From: Sporolactobacillus laevolacticus DSM 442
GTDB lineage: Bacteria; Bacillota; Bacilli; Bacillales; Sporolactobacillaceae
DNA length: 64,000 bases
Direction: 5' to 3'
Assembly (NCBI RefSeq): GCF_000497245.1
Contig: NZ_AWTC01000001.1
Span: forward strand, 242,234 to 306,233
The notes below the pieces were generated by a model. The model saw only the letters and a program-made list of their open reading frames with translations. It had not been told where the DNA came from and ran no database searches. The position numbers and the translations under genes were made by a program. Positions 29,722-39,063 of the stretch are shown piece by piece. How positions within the stretch are numbered: the stretch's first letter is position 1; each line of letters starts with the position of its first letter.

Positions 29722-30096
29722 ATGAAAGATAATAAATTGACCACTGGATCGAACATGCGCTGGGAATCTAGCCGAATGATGCTTCCCGAGCATGTGCAGG
29801 CACTTCGCGCATTGGCTAATGAGGAAATTAAGATCAACAAACCCCACTTAGATGAACAAAAGTGGGAAGAAATCGAACGTATTGTACACGATGCGATATG
29901 TACTAAAATAAAAATCGATGTTTCTTATTATAAAGATGGAGGCATTCAATTGCTGGCGAACAGCTATGTTCTACTTAACCATAGCAAAGAACATTTGCTT
30001 TTAAACGACAACCGATCAGGTATCACCCAGACTATTTCTATAAGCGATCTTATTGATGTCCAATACAGCGGTGCAGCGGATAGAACAGACGTCTGA
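29722..30096 (+). CDS. YolD-like protein
   Basis: The protein has 124 residues from the ATG at 29722, with AAGGAAGGCGAG upstream; a longer frame from 29590 is not supported. The core (MMLPEHVQAL, and then the C-terminal region with VLLNHSKEHLLLND) fits the YolD-like family of small proteins, often encoded next to UmuC-type DNA polymerases and SOS genes. No polymerase gene is adjacent here, but an SRAP gene lies 190 bases downstream. The function is unknown. Confidence 0.75.
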   Translation: MKDNKLTTGSNMRWESSRMMLPEHVQALRALANEEIKINKPHLDEQKWEEIERIVHDAICTKIKIDVSYYKDGGIQLLANSYVLLNHSKEHLLLNDNRSGITQTISISDLIDVQYSGAADRTDV

Positions 30097-30117
30097 GAAT
30101 GGTTTTTAAAATGTATT

Positions 30118-30228
30118 TCAATTTTTCCGCCTGGCATTTCTATCTGAGTGACGTATGATCCGCAAATGAAGGGGAAGCACCAGCCAATAAATCAGCGCAA
30201 AAAGAGTAAACAACAGCATTCGCTTCAC
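30118..30228 (-). CDS. Putative 36-residue single-pass membrane micro-protein
   Basis: The frame starts at a GTG (30228) six bases after GGAG. It has one hydrophobic segment (about 4-22, LLFTLFALIYWLVLPL) and a basic C-terminal tail (IRHSDRNARRKN). It is encoded opposite the two plus-strand neighbours. I do not recognise it; the evidence is a start signal and a membrane-segment composition only. Confidence 0.45.
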   Translation of the reverse strand: MKRMLLFTLFALIYWLVLPLHLRIIRHSDRNARRKN

Positions 30229-30283
30229 CGTCTTCTCCAATTCAGAGCCACTCATTGTTATACTAGTGGAAAGGGGTGATTTT

Positions 30284-30955
30284 ATGTGCGGTCGATTTAC
30301 GATCATCGCGCCTTATGAATATATTATCTATCGTTTTCAAGTCAAGCATGATTCAGGACGAGACATGTACAAAGCAAATTACAACGTTGCGCCAGGACAA
30401 AAAATACTCACTGTAATTAGGGGTACCGATGGAAATCGAATGGGCTTTCTCCGCTGGGGACTGATTCCTTCTTGGGCAAAGGATGAAAAAATCGGTTATA
30501 AGCTGATCAACGCCAGAGCAGAAACGATCACCCAAAAGCCAAGTTTCCAGGAATCCTTCCAAAAACGGCGCTGCATAATCGTCGCCGATTCCTTCTACGA
30601 GTGGGAACATCGTGATCCGAAAGAAAAACAGCCTTTCCGAATTACGATGAAATCAGGGGAACTGTTCGCAATGGCCGGACTGTGGGAATCTTGGAAAAAA
30701 GATGATGGACAGATCATATACAGCTGCACAATCATTACGACAAAAGCAAATACGCTCATGAGCCCAATTCATGACCGTATGCCCGTCATTTTGAAAAAAG
30801 AAGATGAAGCAAAATGGCTGGACCCCTCAAGTAATCCAAAAGAACTTGCGAATATGCTTCAACCTTATGATTCCGAACACATGCAAGCGTACGAAGTTTC
30901 TCAAGACGTGAATTCGTTTAAAAACAACGCGCCATACCTGATAGAGAAGCAATAA
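30284..30955 (+). CDS. SRAP (HMCES/YedK-type) abasic-site peptidase
   Basis: The protein has 223 residues from the ATG at 30284, chosen because the catalytic Cys must be residue 2 (MCGRFT). Other active-site signatures follow: NARAET (Asn), FYEWEH (Glu) and HDRMPVI (His). Family members form a thiazolidine cross-link with abasic sites in single-stranded DNA and shield them. The AAAGGGGTG ribosome binding site is well placed. B. subtilis homologues are YoqW and YoaM. Confidence 0.95.
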   Translation: MCGRFTIIAPYEYIIYRFQVKHDSGRDMYKANYNVAPGQKILTVIRGTDGNRMGFLRWGLIPSWAKDEKIGYKLINARAETITQKPSFQESFQKRRCIIVADSFYEWEHRDPKEKQPFRITMKSGELFAMAGLWESWKKDDGQIIYSCTIITTKANTLMSPIHDRMPVILKKEDEAKWLDPSSNPKELANMLQPYDSEHMQAYEVSQDVNSFKNNAPYLIEKQ

Positions 30956-31063
30956 AACTTCTGTGTACGAAAAACACGATTACCAAATAAATCACCAATT
31001 ACAGTATCACTTGATGAGGAGATGCCTCATTGTGCGACCTGTTAAACATAAGCAACATTCATG

Positions 31064-31105
31064 CAAAAAAATTCGCCTGCTCACGAACGAGCAGACGGAT
31101 TTTTT
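31064..31105. terminator. Bidirectional terminator
   Basis: TCCGTCTGCTC and GAGCAGGCGAA form the stem, with T-runs on both sides (AAAAAAATTCGCC...GGATTTTTT). It serves the alcohol dehydrogenase gene on the minus strand. Confidence 0.85.
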
Positions 31106-31118
31106 GAATACCTTCTTA

Positions 31119-32282
31119 TTATAGTGAGGAACGATAAATGTCGAGAACATCATCACGATGCAATTTCTTAAAATTACCAAATACACCTCTTGCCATGGCA
31201 CGGTCAGCAAGCAAATCAAGTTGACTGTCATCGATATCGTAGTCGGCAAGGCGACTTGGTGCACCGATACTTGTCCAGAAGGTTCGCAGTGCTTCAATTC
31301 CTTCAAGCGCAACCTCTCGATCACTTTTTCCTTGAGCATCCACATGAAAAACACGTTCGGCCATCTGTTTGAACCGTCCGACGTTAACATCAAGATTGTG
31401 TTTCATCCAATTTGGAAAAACAATCGCAAGTCCGCCGCCATGCGGGATGTCATAAACTGCGGAAACGGCATGTTCCAGATTATGCGATGCCCAGTCTCCT
31501 GCAAAACCCATCGATACCATACCGTTCAGCGCCATCGTACCGCAATAAAGGATGGTTTCACGGAGATCATAATTTTCCAGATCCTCCACCATTTTCGGCG
31601 CCGTCTCTATCACCGTCTGCAGTATTGATTCACAAAGGCGATCTTGCAGCGGTGTATGTTCCGTAGGATGGAAATAATGTTCAAAAACATGGGCCATCAT
31701 GTCGACCATACCATAGATCGTCTGATTTTTAGGAACAGAAAAAGTGAAGGTTGGATCCAGAATTGAAAAAGCGGGATAAGAATACGCACAGCTCCATCCA
31801 TATTTTTCATGCGTATCCCAATTCGTAATGACCGAATTCGGATTCATTTCCGAACCTGTTGCGGCAAGTGTCAGCACCGTACCAAAAGGGAGTGCATCAT
31901 GGACAGGTTTCTTTCGAGTGATAAACTGCCATGGATCGCCATCAAATTTTGCGCCGACTGCAATCGCTTTAGTACAGTCAATCACACTGCCTCCACCGAC
32001 TGCCAGCAAAAATTGGATTTCTTTTTCTGCACAAATTTCAATACCTTTTTTGACGGTTGAAAGTCTAGGATTAGGCTCAACACCCGGCAGTTCATTTACT
32101 TCCGCACCGATCTCATTTAACAATTGCTTGACTTGATCATACAAACCCGTGCGTTTAATACTGCCGCCTCCATACACAAGTAGTACACGTTGGCCGTATT
32201 GCTGCACTTCTGTCTTCAAGTTTTCTAGCTGCCCCTTACCAAAAATAAGTTTTGTCGGGTTATGAAAAATAAATTGATCCAA
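31119..32282 (-). CDS. Iron-containing alcohol dehydrogenase (YugJ/butanol dehydrogenase type)
   Basis: The protein has 387 residues. The dinucleotide-binding phrase [11 protein letters not shown] (about 95-105) and metal-ligand regions ([11 protein letters not shown] and [20 protein letters not shown]) match group III iron-dependent dehydrogenases of the BdhA/YugJ type, which reduce aldehydes with NADH or NADPH. Start is a TTG at 32282, nine bases after GCGAGG. Such an enzyme suits fermentative growth. The precise substrate cannot be read from the sequence. Confidence 0.9.
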   Translation of the reverse strand: MDQFIFHNPTKLIFGKGQLENLKTEVQQYGQRVLLVYGGGSIKRTGLYDQVKQLLNEIGAEVNELPGVEPNPRLSTVKKGIEICAEKEIQFLLAVGGGSVIDCTKAIAVGAKFDGDPWQFITRKKPVHDALPFGTVLTLAATGSEMNPNSVITNWDTHEKYGWSCAYSYPAFSILDPTFTFSVPKNQTIYGMVDMMAHVFEHYFHPTEHTPLQDRLCESILQTVIETAPKMVEDLENYDLRETILYCGTMALNGMVSMGFAGDWASHNLEHAVSAVYDIPHGGGLAIVFPNWMKHNLDVNVGRFKQMAERVFHVDAQGKSDREVALEGIEALRTFWTSIGAPSRLADYDIDDSQLDLLADRAMARGVFGNFKKLHRDDVLDIYRSSL

Positions 32283-32338
32283 GATTGATCGCCTCGCTTT
32301 TCATGATAAACACGAAGAATAAATAGATTCATGTGTCT

Positions 32339-32500
32339 ATTGGAGTCTGTTCAAAAAAGAGGACAAAAAGGGCCGAGAATGTCAAGGAAACGCCGTTTCG
32401 AGCACCGAAGCGTATGTAAATAATACGTGAGGAGTGGAGAAACAAGTTGACGCGGAGATTCGACAGCAATTTTTCCCGGACTTTTTGAACACCCTCTATT
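32339..32500. repeat. MITE-like dispersed repeat, short form with terminal inverted repeats
   Basis: The two ends are inverted repeats: GGAGTCTGTTCAAAAAAG on the plus strand at 32341 and GAGGGTGTTCAAAAAG on the minus strand at 32496. The minus-strand order (AGTCCGGGAAAAA, GCGTCAACTTGTTT, CTCCTCACGTAT, TTCTCGGCCCTTTTTGTCC) parallels the copy at 25224-25505. It has no coding potential of its own. AT-rich flanks (ATT and TAT) are compatible with target duplication but not proof. Confidence 0.72.
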
Positions 32501-32738
32501 ATAAACTTGTTCCACGTGCGTTCGCACGACACAACCCTTCGCGCATCCGTCAGCTAAGAAACCCCTTCTTTTGTGTACATCTCTAATTTCAAAATAAATT
32601 TGGCCGATGAGCCGCCAATTTAAGCAGAGACACCTCAGAATTGCTCTCTTATTTTTGAAATCCAATCGATTATGATGGATAATGATCTTAGTGTCTGAAA
32701 ATTGCAAGGATCCCGTATATAAAATACATAGTTCAAGG

Positions 32739-33398
32739 ATGTGTCCCGGATTGTCTTTATCTGCATACCGCTTCTTTCAGCTTATTTTAGCACTCAGTCT
32801 CGCACTTTTCATCATCTGTTTTGCTATCGAGCTAACGCTTCTTTTCACACCGTTGTACTATGCTGATATTCAGCATCTGAACATTGCAGAGCAGTCCGGC
32901 ATCAACCGCGCTCGGATTATTGAGAATTATAACTACATGATCCAATACCTTCTTAATCCGTTCCCCCAGGTATTTGATCTGCCTTCTCTTCACTATTCGA
33001 TGGCAGGAAAAATTCATTTTCAAGACGTTAAGCGTATCTTTGTATTTATTGATTTCCTGCTCGTAGTAACGGGGATCATCAGTGCTGCCGGTATCTGGGT
33101 GAAAACGAAAAACAGAGACTTTTATTTTCTCAAGCCTGCTGCGGTTGCTCTAGCTATATTCACAGTGGTTCCATTGATTGCATTTGCAATTGACTTTAAC
33201 GGAACGTTCATACTCTTTCATAAACTGTTTTTCCGTAATAATTACTGGATATTCGACCCACGCACCGACCCGGTCATCACGATTCTGCCGGAAACCTTCT
33301 TCCTCCACGCCGCGCTGCTCATCCTTGGCATCATTGTCTTAGGTATAATCACGTTAATCCTGATTTATAAGAAAAATAAGCAAAAGATCTTTCGCTGA
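32739..33398 (+). CDS. DUF1461 (TIGR01906-type) integral membrane protein
   Basis: The protein has 219 residues from the ATG at 32739; the start is uncertain because no clear ribosome binding site is present. Five hydrophobic segments are predicted (about 10-35, 103-125, 138-158 and two near the C-terminus). Family phrases include LLFTPLYY near the N-terminus and the long extracytoplasmic loop with NYNYMIQYL and FHKLFF. Function is unknown; in lactic bacteria and related Firmicutes the gene is often near lipid or wall genes. Confidence 0.8.
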   Translation: MCPGLSLSAYRFFQLILALSLALFIICFAIELTLLFTPLYYADIQHLNIAEQSGINRARIIENYNYMIQYLLNPFPQVFDLPSLHYSMAGKIHFQDVKRIFVFIDFLLVVTGIISAAGIWVKTKNRDFYFLKPAAVALAIFTVVPLIAFAIDFNGTFILFHKLFFRNNYWIFDPRTDPVITILPETFFLHAALLILGIIVLGIITLILIYKKNKQKIFR

Positions 33399-33536
33399 TC
33401 CGACCACCAGCATCTTGTATTGATCAAGACGAAATTTGTTCGCATTAACCGGCACGGCCGCGGTGTTACGCGAACCATTAGAATATAATTCATAAGGCAA
33501 AGTCTGTTTAGACTTATGAAATTCACTCGTCGTGTT

Positions 33537-33571
33537 GAAAAATGGTCCGGTTCTCCTACTCGAACCGGACC
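33537..33571 (-). terminator. Terminator after fbp
   Basis: Perfect stem GGTCCGGTTC / GAACCGGACC on the minus strand followed by ATTTTTC. Confidence 0.88.
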
Positions 33572-33578
33572 CTAATTC

Positions 33579-35513
33579 TCACATTAATGTATATCTATAT
33601 TCCAGAAGATCATTTAATACGGCAATCTGTTCTAATAATTTTTTGCCGATGTTGGTCTCTAAAACCTTTTTCCGCCTAAGTTCACGATCCACAAGCCTTT
33701 TAACAGATAATACATCCGTGCCTTTCAGAAGCACATCTTCTTTTGATGTAAATCGTTGATGCGCCACGAGCTGCATACCATACGAATTATAGAGGAGCGT
33801 ATAGCCGGCTATTCCGGTCTTCGATTGGTACGCCTTTGAAAAGCCGCCATCAATCACAATCATCTTGCCATTTGCTTTAATCGGGTTCTCTCCATTAATT
33901 TCCTCAACTGGTGTATGACCATTGATAATATGACCCTCATCAGGGTCCAGATCAAATTCACTAAGTATCTTGCGGCATGTTTCCTCACGCTCACGCAGCT
34001 GATAATATGGATTCTTTTGTTCAACATGGGTTTCCTTATTCTCGATGAAATACCGTTCAAACGTTGTCATCTCTTTCTTCCCAAAGAGCGAAGAATTTTC
34101 GCCCGTCCATAAATACCACACCATATCGGTCGCAAAGTCATCCGACACTTCTGGGTGCGCGCAACTGTACCGCAAATAATTTTCAAATAAATCGAGCAGC
34201 CCTTTTCCAGAGTATGCCTTTCCCATAATCATCATTTTCTTCATGCTGCCGTCTTCATTTAACGGAATACAGCCGTGAATGAGCAGATTCCCATTGTATT
34301 TCAGATAAAGGCTGCCGTTCCCGATCAAAAAATTCATATGTCTGGCCAGCTTCTCAGAATGCTGAATGGAGAATAGCAATTTCTCAATAACCTGTTCTTC
34401 CTCTTTCATGAGCTGTTCAGGATGATCAGGATTAACCGTTGCAAAACATGTATTTTTTAACGCATAGGTTTTGCCATTAAGGCTAATGGTCTGGCGTGTA
34501 TAATTAATTTTTTCAAGCAACGAACGATGAGCCATCTTGAAATCAGGACACCGCTTGATGATCGGCATTTCCAGCTTAAACTGAATCATTGAAATTGCTT
34601 GATGAATTTTCGTGATCTGCAGCTTTTCATTTTCCGAAATACGAGCATCTGAGTTAAGTTTCGGACGAAAAGCAGGATTGTCATCGTAGTATTTTTCCGC
34701 AAGATTCAATAGAGGAATCAGATTGATACCATAAACATCCTCGATGATGTCGAGGTTATTGTATCTAGCGCAAATGCGGATAATATTGGCTAAGCACACT
34801 TTTGATCCGGCATAGGCACCGATCCAAAGCACATCATGATTGCCCCATTGCAGATCAACCGAATGGTAGTTCATCAGCGTATCCATGATTTTTTCCGGAT
34901 GTGAGCCGCGGTCGAAAATATCCCCAACGACATGGAGATGATCGACGACCAGTCTTTGAATCGTATACGCAAGACCTGTAATCAGCTTGCTGGCCTGGCC
35001 AAGTGAAATGATACGGTTGATGATTTTCGTATAGTATTCCTTTTTGTTCGTCAATTCATCGGTTTTGTATAAAAGCTCTTCAATGATATAAACAAATTGC
35101 TCAGGTAACGCCTTGCGCACTTTTGAACGCGTGTATTTAGAAGAGGAAAAAGCAGTCAATTTGATCATGCGTTCAATGGTTTTCACATACCACTGATTTA
35201 ACAGCTGTGTGCTTTCAAATGTCTTTTTGACCAATTGCAGCTTTTCTTCAGGATAATAGACGAGCGTGGCAAATTCATTGAACTCATTCTGCGACAGTTC
35301 TTCCTTAAACAAATCTTTGATCTTTTCTTTAACATTCCCGGAACCGTTCCTTAAGACATGTTGAAAAGCGTGGTATTCCCCATGCAAATCACTTACAAAA
35401 TGCTCCGTTCCCTTCGGCAAGTTCAATATCGCCTCAAGGTTGATGATTTCCGTCGCGACTTTTTCTTCACAATCGTATTTCTCTGCAAGTAAATCCAGAT
35501 ACTTTGTGTCCAT
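33579..35513 (-). CDS. fbp: Class III fructose-1,6-bisphosphatase
   Basis: The protein has 644 residues from the ATG at 35513, six bases after AAGGGG. It is close over its whole length to the B. subtilis class III enzyme: [41 protein letters not shown] and GHTPVEEI are the calcineurin-like metal-site blocks. It removes phosphate from fructose-1,6-bisphosphate in gluconeogenesis. A catabolite-responsive-like site lies 48 bases upstream, which fits repression when sugar is present. Confidence 0.96.
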   Translation of the reverse strand: MDTKYLDLLAEKYDCEEKVATEIINLEAILNLPKGTEHFVSDLHGEYHAFQHVLRNGSGNVKEKIKDLFKEELSQNEFNEFATLVYYPEEKLQLVKKTFESTQLLNQWYVKTIERMIKLTAFSSSKYTRSKVRKALPEQFVYIIEELLYKTDELTNKKEYYTKIINRIISLGQASKLITGLAYTIQRLVVDHLHVVGDIFDRGSHPEKIMDTLMNYHSVDLQWGNHDVLWIGAYAGSKVCLANIIRICARYNNLDIIEDVYGINLIPLLNLAEKYYDDNPAFRPKLNSDARISENEKLQITKIHQAISMIQFKLEMPIIKRCPDFKMAHRSLLEKINYTRQTISLNGKTYALKNTCFATVNPDHPEQLMKEEEQVIEKLLFSIQHSEKLARHMNFLIGNGSLYLKYNGNLLIHGCIPLNEDGSMKKMMIMGKAYSGKGLLDLFENYLRYSCAHPEVSDDFATDMVWYLWTGENSSLFGKKEMTTFERYFIENKETHVEQKNPYYQLREREETCRKILSEFDLDPDEGHIINGHTPVEEINGENPIKANGKMIVIDGGFSKAYQSKTGIAGYTLLYNSYGMQLVAHQRFTSKEDVLLKGTDVLSVKRLVDRELRRKKVLETNIGKKLLEQIAVLNDLLEYRYTLM

Positions 35514-35560
35514 GCGCATCCCCTTAACCCGATGGATTGTCAATTTCCAGCAGTTATTCA

Positions 35561-35574
35561 TGTAAACGATTGCA
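35561..35574. promoter_or_regulatory. cre-like site upstream of fbp
   Basis: TGTAAACGATTGCA matches the CcpA operator pattern TGWAANCGNTNWCA at all but one position and lies 48-61 bases upstream of the fbp start codon. Confidence 0.55.
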
Positions 35575-35835
35575 ATTAATTGATAAAAAAGTTTTACTCA
35601 ATTGATTAGAATCAACAAACCTATCATTTTTTAGCTCTATATGTTTTCTTATGAACAATAACGCATTAAGTATAACACAAATAACGTTTTTTCTTATATA
35701 ATGTTTACCTATATTTTTAATTGTGCCATCATATTTATATACATTATGGAAAAGGATACGAATTGAGAAAAACGTCACATACGTGTAACAGATGATCTGG
35801 TCATAAATAAGAGTTCGGAACTATACTTTATTTAG

Positions 35836-35865
35836 GGTATCACTTATACTTATGTAAGCGATACC
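35836..35865. promoter_or_regulatory. Inverted-repeat operator candidate upstream of the DoxX gene
   Basis: GGTATCACTTA and TAAGCGATACC form 11-base arms with one mismatch around an 8-base centre; a -10-like TATACT lies inside. The remaining stretch 35575-35835 is AT-rich and shows no gene. The site is 26 bases upstream of the DoxX start codon and looks like a repressor target of unknown owner. Confidence 0.5.
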
Positions 35866-35891
35866 AACGATCAAGAAGGAGATGAGTGAAA

Positions 35892-36416
35892 ATGGTTAAC
35901 TGGTTACGTACAAGTAAGACAGCATCCTTTGTATTATTAGTCTTACGCGTTTGGTTAGGCTGGCAGTGGTTGAAGGATGGTTTTGAAAAAGTCTTCGGCG
36001 CTAAACCGTTCGATGCTTCGGGTTATTTAAAGGGAGTCATTGCCAATCCGGTTAAAGGGCCCGATCACAACGTGCTTTACGGCCCATATAACGCTTTCAT
36101 TCAACACATTGCCTTACCCGGATCAGGATTCTTTAGTTTCTTGGTCAAATGGGGAGAATTGCTCTGCGGCTTAGGTTTGCTTCTTGGTACATTGACAACA
36201 GCCGCCGTATTTTTCGCCTTACTCATGAACTTTATGTATTTATTCGCCGGTACTGTATCAAGTAACCCGCTCTATATTCTCGTTGGTGGAATCATTCTTT
36301 TTGCCGGATTTAATGCAGGTAAATGGGGCGGAGACTACTGGCTGATCCCATGGCTTCGTCAAGCATTTGGCAAGAAGATTGGAAAAGAGACAGTTAATTA
36401 CAACCGTGGGCAATAA
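35892..36416 (+). CDS. DoxX-family membrane protein
   Basis: The protein has 174 residues from the ATG at 35892, ten bases after AAGGAG; a GTG two codons earlier is possible. Four membrane segments are predicted, with family features LRVWLGWQWLKDGFEK near the N-terminus and KWGELLCGLGLLLGT in the middle. DoxX proteins are small quinone- or thiosulfate-related membrane proteins; in B. subtilis relatives respond to thiol or quinone stress. The palindrome upstream suggests dedicated repression. Substrate unknown. Confidence 0.85.
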   Translation: MVNWLRTSKTASFVLLVLRVWLGWQWLKDGFEKVFGAKPFDASGYLKGVIANPVKGPDHNVLYGPYNAFIQHIALPGSGFFSFLVKWGELLCGLGLLLGTLTTAAVFFALLMNFMYLFAGTVSSNPLYILVGGIILFAGFNAGKWGGDYWLIPWLRQAFGKKIGKETVNYNRGQ

Positions 36417-36459
36417 CATTTTTACTGATGTTTTCGTTAAAAAAGTATATTTGCAATAA

Positions 36460-36501
36460 AAAGGCTGCACATCAATCATTTCTGACTGGTGTGCAGCTTT
36501 G
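36460..36501. terminator. Terminator, duplicate of the scfB terminator
   Basis: AAAGGCTGCACATCA and TGGTGTGCAGCTTT form the stem. It closely resembles the hairpin after scfB (39007-39055), including the following TTTACATA, and it lies next to an scfB relic. Confidence 0.8.
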
Positions 36502-36503
36502 CT

Positions 36504-36690
36504 TTACATAACTTTTTGCTTATCCTGGAAGATTACTTTCATGGAATGTGCGATTTTAATCACAATGGTACATTCAACATCTTGCGATGATTTAACAAAG
36601 TTGAATTTCCGGAAGATTCACAGGTATTTATTAGTGAAAATTAATTTCCTTCAACTCCTGAGTAATACAGTGAACTATTGGGTTTCTTGA
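36504..36690 (-). pseudogene. Relic of a second SCIFF maturase gene (scfB 3' end)
   Basis: On the minus strand the frame ending at the TAA (36506-36504) reads VECTIVIKIAHSMK then QDKQKVM, against VECAMMIKVAQSMR then QDKQAVNN at the end of scfB. Upstream DNA keeps further matches (CTGTGA-ATCTTCCGGAAA for the CDIFRK codons) with single-base deletions, stop codons and a small internal insertion. The following terminator is also a copy of the scfB terminator. No earlier part of the gene (radical SAM CxxxCxxC region) is present. The adjacent 36691-36926 shows no gene. Confidence 0.75.
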
Positions 36691-36926
36691 CAAAAGAAAA
36701 GGTTATTGAAACAATAGATATAGGCTTTTTCCCATAATTTACGTTGAAAATTATTTTTTTCCGCGTTTTTTCTTTTAATAAAAAATCCTCTTTCCACCCT
36801 TTTAATTATCTAATTTCCATTTGCTGCAATACTGCGGCAATTGTTACCTTATGACTAATTTTCAGGAGGCGATGAATTAGATCGGCCAGACTTATGCGAA
36901 TGTCTCGAAAACCTGGAGGTAAGACA

Positions 36927-37856
36927 ATGACAGAAAACCTGAACAATCCACATCGATGGCTGGAAATGTTTTTAAAATCAATTTTATCGTTTATCGGCGT
37001 TGCAATCCTTGCGATCGGAGCGATGCTTTGCAAGGAAGGAAATGTCGGGCTTGATCCGTTTACCGCGCTCAATATCGGCGTATCCGGCAAAATACATCTG
37101 AGCCTAGGCACATATCAGTTGCTTACCAACGTGTTTATTATAATATTTGTCATCCTGCTTGATCGGAAAAAAATTGGAATCGGCACGATTATCAATATGG
37201 TGTTCGCCGGTTTTATGATTGATTGGTTCTCAGCATTTTATAATACGGTCTTTCATTATCATCTAACATTCCTGACAGGAATTGCAAATGGAATTTTGGG
37301 GTTGCTCTTGTTTACACTTGGCACGTCGCTCTACATGACTGCAAACCTTGGTGTTGCCCCATATGATGCGCTTGCGCCGATCGCTTCCAATCGACTGCAT
37401 ATTAAATATAAATATTGCCGTATGATACAGGATATCGGATTTATGATTGCCGCACTAATCATGGGCGGTCCGATCGGCCTTGCCACGATCATTATTTCAT
37501 TCTTCGCAGGCCCATTAATTACATTTTGGGATAACCATGTCAGTGATAATTTAGTAAACACGCTTGTCGAATTCAGCAAGAACCCTTCAAGCAGAAAAAT
37601 TGGACATGGGTTCGATATCGCTGGAAAGTCCACCTATAATCTTGTTAAACACAGCTATAATCATACGGTTGAAATCCAGGAAAAGCTGTCCCACTATTCA
37701 GACCAGCAACTGCAACAGAAAGAAAAACAGATACGCCGAACATTAAAAGACGCAAGAATCGTGCTTAAGAACTCGATCATTCAATACGGTATGGTCAAAA
37801 AGGAAGAGCGCCGGCGAGAAAGAGCAGAGAATCATGAAAGCTACGAAAAAAAGTAA
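36927..37856 (+). CDS. YczE/YitT-like integral membrane protein
   Basis: The protein has 309 residues from the ATG at 36927 after CCTGGAGG. Five membrane segments fill about 12-200, with the repeated family phrases KEGNVGLDPFTALNIG and TANLGVAPYDALAP typical of the YczE family. A charged C-terminal region (about 215-309, Lys/Glu/Arg-rich and helical) is longer than in typical members. Function is unknown; in B. subtilis YczE is linked to surfactin/bacillaene production. It precedes the zinc dehydrogenase gene by about 90 bases on the same strand. Confidence 0.8.
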   Translation: MTENLNNPHRWLEMFLKSILSFIGVAILAIGAMLCKEGNVGLDPFTALNIGVSGKIHLSLGTYQLLTNVFIIIFVILLDRKKIGIGTIINMVFAGFMIDWFSAFYNTVFHYHLTFLTGIANGILGLLLFTLGTSLYMTANLGVAPYDALAPIASNRLHIKYKYCRMIQDIGFMIAALIMGGPIGLATIIISFFAGPLITFWDNHVSDNLVNTLVEFSKNPSSRKIGHGFDIAGKSTYNLVKHSYNHTVEIQEKLSHYSDQQLQQKEKQIRRTLKDARIVLKNSIIQYGMVKKEERRRERAENHESYEKK

Positions 37857-37943
37857 GGGAATAATGCAGTAATCAAGAATACACGCAGTTGTACGTTGAA
37901 CTGAATTGGAGGATGACGTCTCATCGAAAGGAGATTTTTCTAC

Positions 37944-38945
37944 ATGAAAGCACTTGTACTGACAAAGAAAGAACATTTGAAACTTCAGGAACTTCCGGAT
38001 GTGCCCTTAAAAAGTCATGAAATCAAAGTGAAGGTGAACTATGTTGGGGTTTGTGGAACCGATAAGCACCTCTATCAGGGTTTGCCAGGCTCCGGAGAGG
38101 CAAACATGCCGGTCGTCCTGGGACATGAAATTTCCGGAGTGGTTAAGCAATTAGGATCTGAAGTCAACAGTCCTCTAAAAATTGGGGACAGAGTTGCCAT
38201 AGACCCGAACATTCCATGCGGGTTCTGCCAATACTGTCAGGAAGGGCGGCCTCAACTTTGTGAACATAATCAGGCGGTCGGCGTGACCCGCCACGGAGGC
38301 ATGGCTGAGTTCGTAAATGTTCCCGAGTCAAACGTATTCAGGATTCCGGACAGCCTCAGCCTGAAAGCGGCAGCAATGGTTGAACCGGTCAGTTGCGCGG
38401 TACACGGACTTGATGAGCTGATTGTGAAACCCCACTACACCGCACTCGTTATTGGCAACGGTTTTATTGGCCAGATTTTCACTGCTATTCTTGCGAAAAG
38501 TGGTTTAAAAAAGGTTGATGTCAGCGGCCGCAATCCTAAAAAAGTTGATTTATTGAGAAAGATCGGAGCAACCGAAGTCTTCAATCCCGAAAAAGAGCAG
38601 CATGATGAAACTTATGATATCGTCATAGAATGTGTCGGCTATACAGGCACACAGGAGCAAGCAATCGCTTCCGCGCGCAGAGGCGGCCAGATACTCATGT
38701 TCGGTGTTTCAGGGCCCGACGATCTCATTAAGATCAATTCCTATGATATCTTTTTTAAGGAATTAACGATCAAAGGGGCATTTATCAACCCCCATGCAAT
38801 GCTGGACGCGATTCAACTTATGGCTGAAAAACGATTGGATGTCGAGCCGCTGATTACGCATGAAATGAGACTTGAAGACATTCCCGATGTTCTGGGCGGA
38901 ACTATTGACTATAAAATCACAAAAGCTGTTATCCGAATGGATTAA
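37944..38945 (+). CDS. Zinc-dependent medium-chain dehydrogenase (sorbitol/threonine dehydrogenase type)
   Basis: The protein has 333 residues. Catalytic zinc ligands are in GVCGTD (Cys near 38) and GHEISG (His-Glu near 60), the structural zinc cysteines are in CGFCQYCQEGRPQLC, and the Rossmann motif is VIGNGFIGQI. The family oxidises polyols, threonine or related alcohols with NAD. Substrate cannot be fixed from the sequence. An AAAGGAG ribosome binding site precedes it. It converges on scfB with a shared bidirectional terminator. Confidence 0.9.
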   Translation: MKALVLTKKEHLKLQELPDVPLKSHEIKVKVNYVGVCGTDKHLYQGLPGSGEANMPVVLGHEISGVVKQLGSEVNSPLKIGDRVAIDPNIPCGFCQYCQEGRPQLCEHNQAVGVTRHGGMAEFVNVPESNVFRIPDSLSLKAAAMVEPVSCAVHGLDELIVKPHYTALVIGNGFIGQIFTAILAKSGLKKVDVSGRNPKKVDLLRKIGATEVFNPEKEQHDETYDIVIECVGYTGTQEQAIASARRGGQILMFGVSGPDDLIKINSYDIFFKELTIKGAFINPHAMLDAIQLMAEKRLDVEPLITHEMRLEDIPDVLGGTIDYKITKAVIRMD

Positions 38946-39006
38946 CAGTCTGTGATCTGATTCCCGAGTAAACGCGGTGTTTCTCACCTGTTGTTTTTTC
39001 ATAGAA

Positions 39007-39055
39007 CAAAGAAGCTGCACATCAACCATTCCGAATGATGTGCAGCTTCTCTTTT
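39007..39055. terminator. Bidirectional terminator after scfB
   Basis: GAAGCTGCACATCA and TGATGTGCAGCTTC form a 14-base stem with T-rich tracts on both sides. Confidence 0.88.
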
Positions 39056-39063
39056 ACATAGAT

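Noticed and set aside
33440-33480. CGGCACGGCCGCGG block near the fbp terminator as a second copy of the GC-rich repeat
   Set aside because: Only a few bases match; the other conserved blocks of the element are absent.
36499-36690. 63-codon plus-strand frame
   Set aside because: It is antisense to the scfB relic, which explains the conserved sequence better.
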